Below, piece after piece: positions 6,301-8,238 of a stretch of 8,238 nt of DNA; within the stretch, counting starts at the first letter, position 1; each line of letters starts with the position of its first letter. The translations under genes and the position numbers were made by a program. Location: the NCBI GenBank assembly GCA_015484715.1, contig WFUY01000405.1:1-8238 (forward strand), given 5' to 3'. The DNA is from Thermoflexales bacterium. Its GTDB lineage: Bacteria > Chloroflexota > Anaerolineae > S140-20. The notes under the pieces are model-generated. The model saw nothing but the letters and a program-made list of their open reading frames with translations, did no database searches and had not been told where the DNA came from.

Positions 6301-8020
6301 CTCGGTCTACGTCACGTATACCGAGAGGTACTACGAGGAGGTTCGGCTTCTGGTCGTCTCCGGCATCGGGCTCTACAAGACGGTGGCGCCCAGCCGGACC
6401 ATCGCCGGCCAGCCGGTCGTCTACACCATCACCCTCTTCAATGGCTCCAATACGGACATCCAGAATATCCGCCTGACCGACACCTTGCCATCGGGGTTCA
6501 CCTTCCTCGAGATGGTCAACGGGCCGGCCCCGGTGGTCACCTCCCCGCTGGTCTGGGAGATCCCGGACAAGCTGAGGCAGCAGGACAGCCTCAAACTCTC
6601 CTTCCGGGTGGCGACCGATGATCAGCTCCTGAGCGGGACCTACTACAACCAGGTCATCGGTTCCGCCGAGAAAGCGGTCTCCCCCTTCGACGCGGTGGTG
6701 GTGCCCGAGACGGGGGAGACGGCTCCGCTCATCGTCGAGGGCATCCCTACCGTTGAGCGGAGCAAGAGCGTCTGGCCGGAAAACGTGGTGGCCGGCCAGC
6801 AGGTCACCTACACCATCACGCTCTACAACGACACCGGCGCTCCTCAGACTCTCCGCCTCACCGATACCCTGCCCCCATCGGTGACCTACGTTGCTATCCT
6901 GCCTCCCAGCCGGCCTCCGGTGATTACCTCGCCGGTGGTGGTATGGGATGGGCTGTCCATCGCGGATAACGAGACAGTCACCCTTCGTTTCATCGCTCAG
7001 GTGGACCAATACGCCCGCACCGGCACCTACTACAACACCCTGGATACCCGCACAGGTTCCTTTGTCCTCCCCTCCCTGCGCACGGCTCCCCTAGGGGTGA
7101 CGGAGATTCCCCGCGTGGATGCCCAGGTCTCGGTGGATGATGGGGTGCTGTGGGTCAACGAAGGGGATACCCTGTTCTACACCGTCACCTTCACCAACGC
7201 CAATGACGTGGGGCTGAATCTGGAGCAGGTGGTGCTGACGGCAACGATCCAACCGGCCGGCTACCTACTGGGTGGAGGCACCGGTTGGATGCCGGTCTCC
7301 GCCAACGTCTTTACCTACCCAGTCGGCACGCTGTCCCCCGGCGGGACCGGCTCGGTCCAATTTCGGGTAGATGTCAGCAGTACAGTTCCCCAGGAGATCT
7401 GGACGGTCACCAACACGGTCCAGATCGGCTACCACGTCACGGGCACGGTCATCGAGGCAGATCGGTCGAACAATGTGGACCAGGACGTGGACATCCTGCG
7501 CGGTCCTGACCTGATCGTATCGGACGTTTGGTGGGAGCCCTCTTCGCCCAAGGCGGGCCAGCCCATCACCGTTTACGTGACCATCGAGAACCAGGGGAAG
7601 GACGACGTGGTCGCCCGCTGGGATGGCAGTGCCGATGCCTGGTGGCTCTTTGTCGTGGAGCTCTACGCCAAAGGGAGTGGCTTCACGCCGGCTGGTCCGC
7701 CCAGCGACGTCTTTGACCACGCCGGAGGGTACTGTAGCGATGCTGCCTGCTCCCAGACCCGGATGGAGTATCTGGCCTGGCCTTCCCAGCTTCAGGCGAG
7801 GCAGATACGTCAGTTGGCCTTCCCCCTTGTATTGCCGGCGGATACCTATCGCATCTACATCCAGGCGGACGTGAGCTGGCCGGGAGGGGGCTATTGGGGG
7901 AAGTCCTTCGGGCTGATCCGGGAGGCGATTGAGACGAACAATGTCTACGACGGCGGGGTGATGGTGGTCGGCGAGCCCTCCTACGATGTCTACCTGCCCG
8001 TCGTGTTGCGCAATCGCTGA
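3314..8020 (+). CDS. Giant exported multi-DUF11 repeat protein with CARDB-like domain, 1568 aa
   Basis: Likely a secreted or cell-surface structural or adhesive protein; no enzymatic motif is seen. Residues 1-14 are basic, 15-36 hydrophobic (WIGVVIALLLAVGG core), and a Pro-rich spacer follows to about 78. Ten DUF11-like beta-sandwich modules then begin near residues 79, 229, 377, 511, 637, 770, 894, 1018, 1146 and 1267, each about 120-150 residues. Their hallmarks are an opening K..P/G stretch, Y-T-I-x-x-x-N (e.g. VTYTITLYND), then TDTLP, and later a V-W-E/D-x-I/L-P strand. Modules 5 and 6 are the most divergent. Residues 1398-1555 resemble CARDB (PDLIVSD, then GQPITVYVTIENQG, closing ETNN). 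The protein ends SYDVYLPVVLRNR. Cysteines occur only at 353, 366, 477, 623, 726, 880, 1474 and 1479. The frame is intact. It is driven by its own strong promoter and ribosome binding site, divergent from the glycosyltransferase. Binding partner unknown. Confidence 0.93.
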   Translation: MVPGRPSIRSAPRGWIGVVIALLLAVGGTLGVTLLARPDPLAAARPTDPLLLPFPKLLRQPAVVEPRPQPVLAPQQGGLEITKIGPDRVSIFDTLTYTLIFTNHTGQTLQGVIITDTWTTNAERYPGSDPPLAEYDGNYTVSGVTVDFFTYTVNQTRRRGEATWRLADVGPGVVGTLVFTMGVPDTLQPGYRDPTVGPSGMENSAVITTSTPGVAGDEAIIVSSIVGPVLKLSKSVETETGASSGVVKAERIGRLLTYTIRIDNLSTDERADSWPATQLRVWEDLPSQFDYVTAWAAEAGVSTEYVTAAHRITWTFPTDFVLNPGQTTYVTFTVRVRLDAPINQYVINRRADCQAIAAEMVSPVQCISDLSVKILNPMDKTFETTSPPSDPNRSFPNRPITYTIYVYNPLQEAVNDLRVVDELPATFWFEQMVDGPAPTSVASNVVTWEGLALPASGVISFTFRAYIGAQTPVGNDCGVKGYYNVLTTTSASFPDTYVDDKLAQVTVVPQIRISKRVVPSSQYPGGEITYTITLQNDGDTPVQGIIITDAMPSFFRFVSMVSSPPPGVPSVHPTDTNVIWWDDVPTVPAGGSIEFSFRALADGDLLGEYGNDVYGYSPGTYICDIRNKARVKIVSPLVYEKVGPADPVVQGETFPYTYTVWNISPLRDYDIDGFRDFLPDGFLAGGSSTYTTTISPPVTLLRDGGSQWEHLFYVTVVGYGAGTVWCDNLGQEARRTIYQEKNTFGPHTVVPEGWWYNGDRAAPVYVLPHVSLEQTVYPNPVGFSGTMTVTLSLVNNMRSPPQAVNGITVTYELPNGFVYLGEAPGTPPPDEISPPYYIWRNIDLAPSGGHTIRFLLEAPFRKVDVTSRATASSAPQPDICIPKSEERVQVRRGVSLRKRPNPSEIGPYGLVEYTLEIQNLTGAPVSNVRVTDTLPYGFQYVDHVSGPDPVSLSPLVWAIPSLGAAGSGTDKTTIKFRVRSFALLGYQYNELRGTSSSVYVTYTERYYEEVRLLVVSGIGLYKTVAPSRTIAGQPVVYTITLFNGSNTDIQNIRLTDTLPSGFTFLEMVNGPAPVVTSPLVWEIPDKLRQQDSLKLSFRVATDDQLLSGTYYNQVIGSAEKAVSPFDAVVVPETGETAPLIVEGIPTVERSKSVWPENVVAGQQVTYTITLYNDTGAPQTLRLTDTLPPSVTYVAILPPSRPPVITSPVVVWDGLSIADNETVTLRFIAQVDQYARTGTYYNTLDTRTGSFVLPSLRTAPLGVTEIPRVDAQVSVDDGVLWVNEGDTLFYTVTFTNANDVGLNLEQVVLTATIQPAGYLLGGGTGWMPVSANVFTYPVGTLSPGGTGSVQFRVDVSSTVPQEIWTVTNTVQIGYHVTGTVIEADRSNNVDQDVDILRGPDLIVSDVWWEPSSPKAGQPITVYVTIENQGKDDVVARWDGSADAWWLFVVELYAKGSGFTPAGPPSDVFDHAGGYCSDAACSQTRMEYLAWPSQLQARQIRQLAFPLVLPADTYRIYIQADVSWPGGGYWGKSFGLIREAIETNNVYDGGVMVVGEPSYDVYLPVVLRNR
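3548..7504 (+). repeat. Ten tandem DUF11-like modules (coding repeat)
   Basis: Modules start at 3548, 3998, 4442, 4844, 5222, 5621, 5993, 6365, 6749 and 7112. They are related at protein level (YTITL.N..., .TDTLP.GF.., LVW.IP) but clearly diverged in DNA, so this is an old internal expansion and not recent tandem duplication. Modules 3, 7 and 8 share an extra similarity around V.GP.P; modules 8 and 9 share the YTITL(F/Y)N core. Confidence 0.8.
7979..8017 (+). other. C-terminal 'YLPVVLRNR' tail of the giant protein
   Basis: The last 13 residues, SYDVYLPVVLRNR, follow the CARDB-like domain directly. From memory, short tails of the form (V/I)YLP(L/V)V(L/M/F)R are common at the ends of exported Chloroflexota proteins and are probably a sorting or assembly signal. 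No LPXTG, PEP-CTERM-like or transmembrane anchor is present. The family link is recalled knowledge; the function is inference. Confidence 0.5.
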
Positions 8021-8073
8021 TGCTTGTGGAGGCAGAGGTGCCCGACCCTGAGGGGGCGGGTGCTGCGAAGCAT
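8020..8073 (+). other. Imperfect intergenic hairpin between the giant gene and the next gene
   Basis: ATGCTT (8020-8025) pairs with AAGCAT (8068-8073), GCAG (8032-8035) with CTGC (8063-8066), and CCCG (8041-8044) plus CCC (8046-8048) with the G-rich 8052-8060. There is no T run, so it is not a classical intrinsic terminator. It could slow polymerase or protect the 3' end of the upstream message in an operon. Confidence 0.3.
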
Positions 8074-8095
8074 ACCCGTTGAGAGAGGGGCAGAC

Positions 8096-8238
8096 ATGAA
8101 GGGAATGTGCTCTGTTCAGGGGCTCAAGCTGGTGGCGTGGCTTCTTCTGTTCGGTCTGGTGATAGGAGGACTCGTGGGAGAGGCAGCAGCCCAACCCCCA
8201 ACGCCTACCCCGCCAGGCCCGACGCCGACCTTTACCGC
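8096..8238 (+). CDS. Secreted protein with Pro/Thr-rich N-terminus (partial, runs off window)
   Basis: ATG 8096 is preceded by GAGGGG (8085-8090), a moderate Shine-Dalgarno five bases upstream. Only 47 codons are visible. The N-terminus MKGMCSVQGLK, a hydrophobic core VAWLLLFGLVIGGLVG and EAAA-Q form a clear Sec signal peptide, with likely cleavage after AAA near residue 32. The mature protein starts QPPTPTPPGPTPTFT, a Pro/Thr-rich linker like that of the propeller protein at the other end of the window. It begins 75 bases after the giant gene's stop on the same strand with no evident terminator, so co-transcription is likely. The function lies outside the window. Confidence 0.8.
   Translation, partial: MKGMCSVQGLKLVAWLLLFGLVIGGLVGEAAAQPPTPTPPGPTPTFT

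Noticed and set aside
3548..7504. Periodic repeats in the giant gene as a recent tandem duplication or CRISPR-like array
   Set aside because: The periodicity is about 360-450 bases, lies within one reading frame, and the units are diverged at DNA level; it reflects protein modules.

Overview
The window reads as part of a bacterial genome or metagenome contig from a GC-rich, probably thermophilic member of Chloroflexota (Anaerolineae/Thermoflexia-like). This is inferred from protein style: Thr/Pro-rich linkers, large DUF11-repeat surface proteins, a C-terminal 'YLPVVLR' tail, and a GT-C membrane protein of the 'LDDAWIHQTYARNL / PNTFYAK / DIGAIGYF' type. No rRNA, tRNA, CRISPR array, transposase or phage gene is visible.

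Layout. Positions 1-91 form a near-perfect 44-bp-arm foldback at the very edge of the window, most likely an assembly or library artefact at a contig end. Positions 1-1225 (minus) encode a membrane-anchored or secreted BNR/Ycf48-type beta-propeller with a C-terminal Thr/Pro/Ala-rich linker; its 3' end is missing. Positions 1226-1477 are non-coding, with a weak candidate terminator, a short tandem repeat and a weak candidate promoter. Positions 1478-3127 (minus) encode a polytopic GT-C/PMT-like glycosyltransferase. Positions 3128-3313 are a divergent regulatory region with two face-to-face promoters whose -10 boxes overlap, followed by a leader that can fold into a compact three-helix structure just before a strong ribosome binding site. 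Positions 3314-8020 (plus) encode a 1568-residue exported protein of ten DUF11-like beta-sandwich modules, a CARDB-like domain and a Chloroflexota-style C-terminal tail. After a 75-base gap containing an imperfect hairpin, a second plus-strand gene begins at 8096 (signal peptide, then a Pro/Thr-rich stretch) and runs off the window.

Together this looks like a cell-envelope or extracellular locus: three exported proteins, two with Thr/Pro-rich linkers, and one lipid-linked-sugar-dependent glycosyltransferase. A link in which the glycosyltransferase decorates the Thr-rich surface proteins is attractive but only inferred. Nothing here is a recognisable defence, mobile or biosynthetic system. The most unusual items are the edge foldback, the overlapping divergent promoters, the structured leader of the giant gene and the cysteine pattern of its modules.
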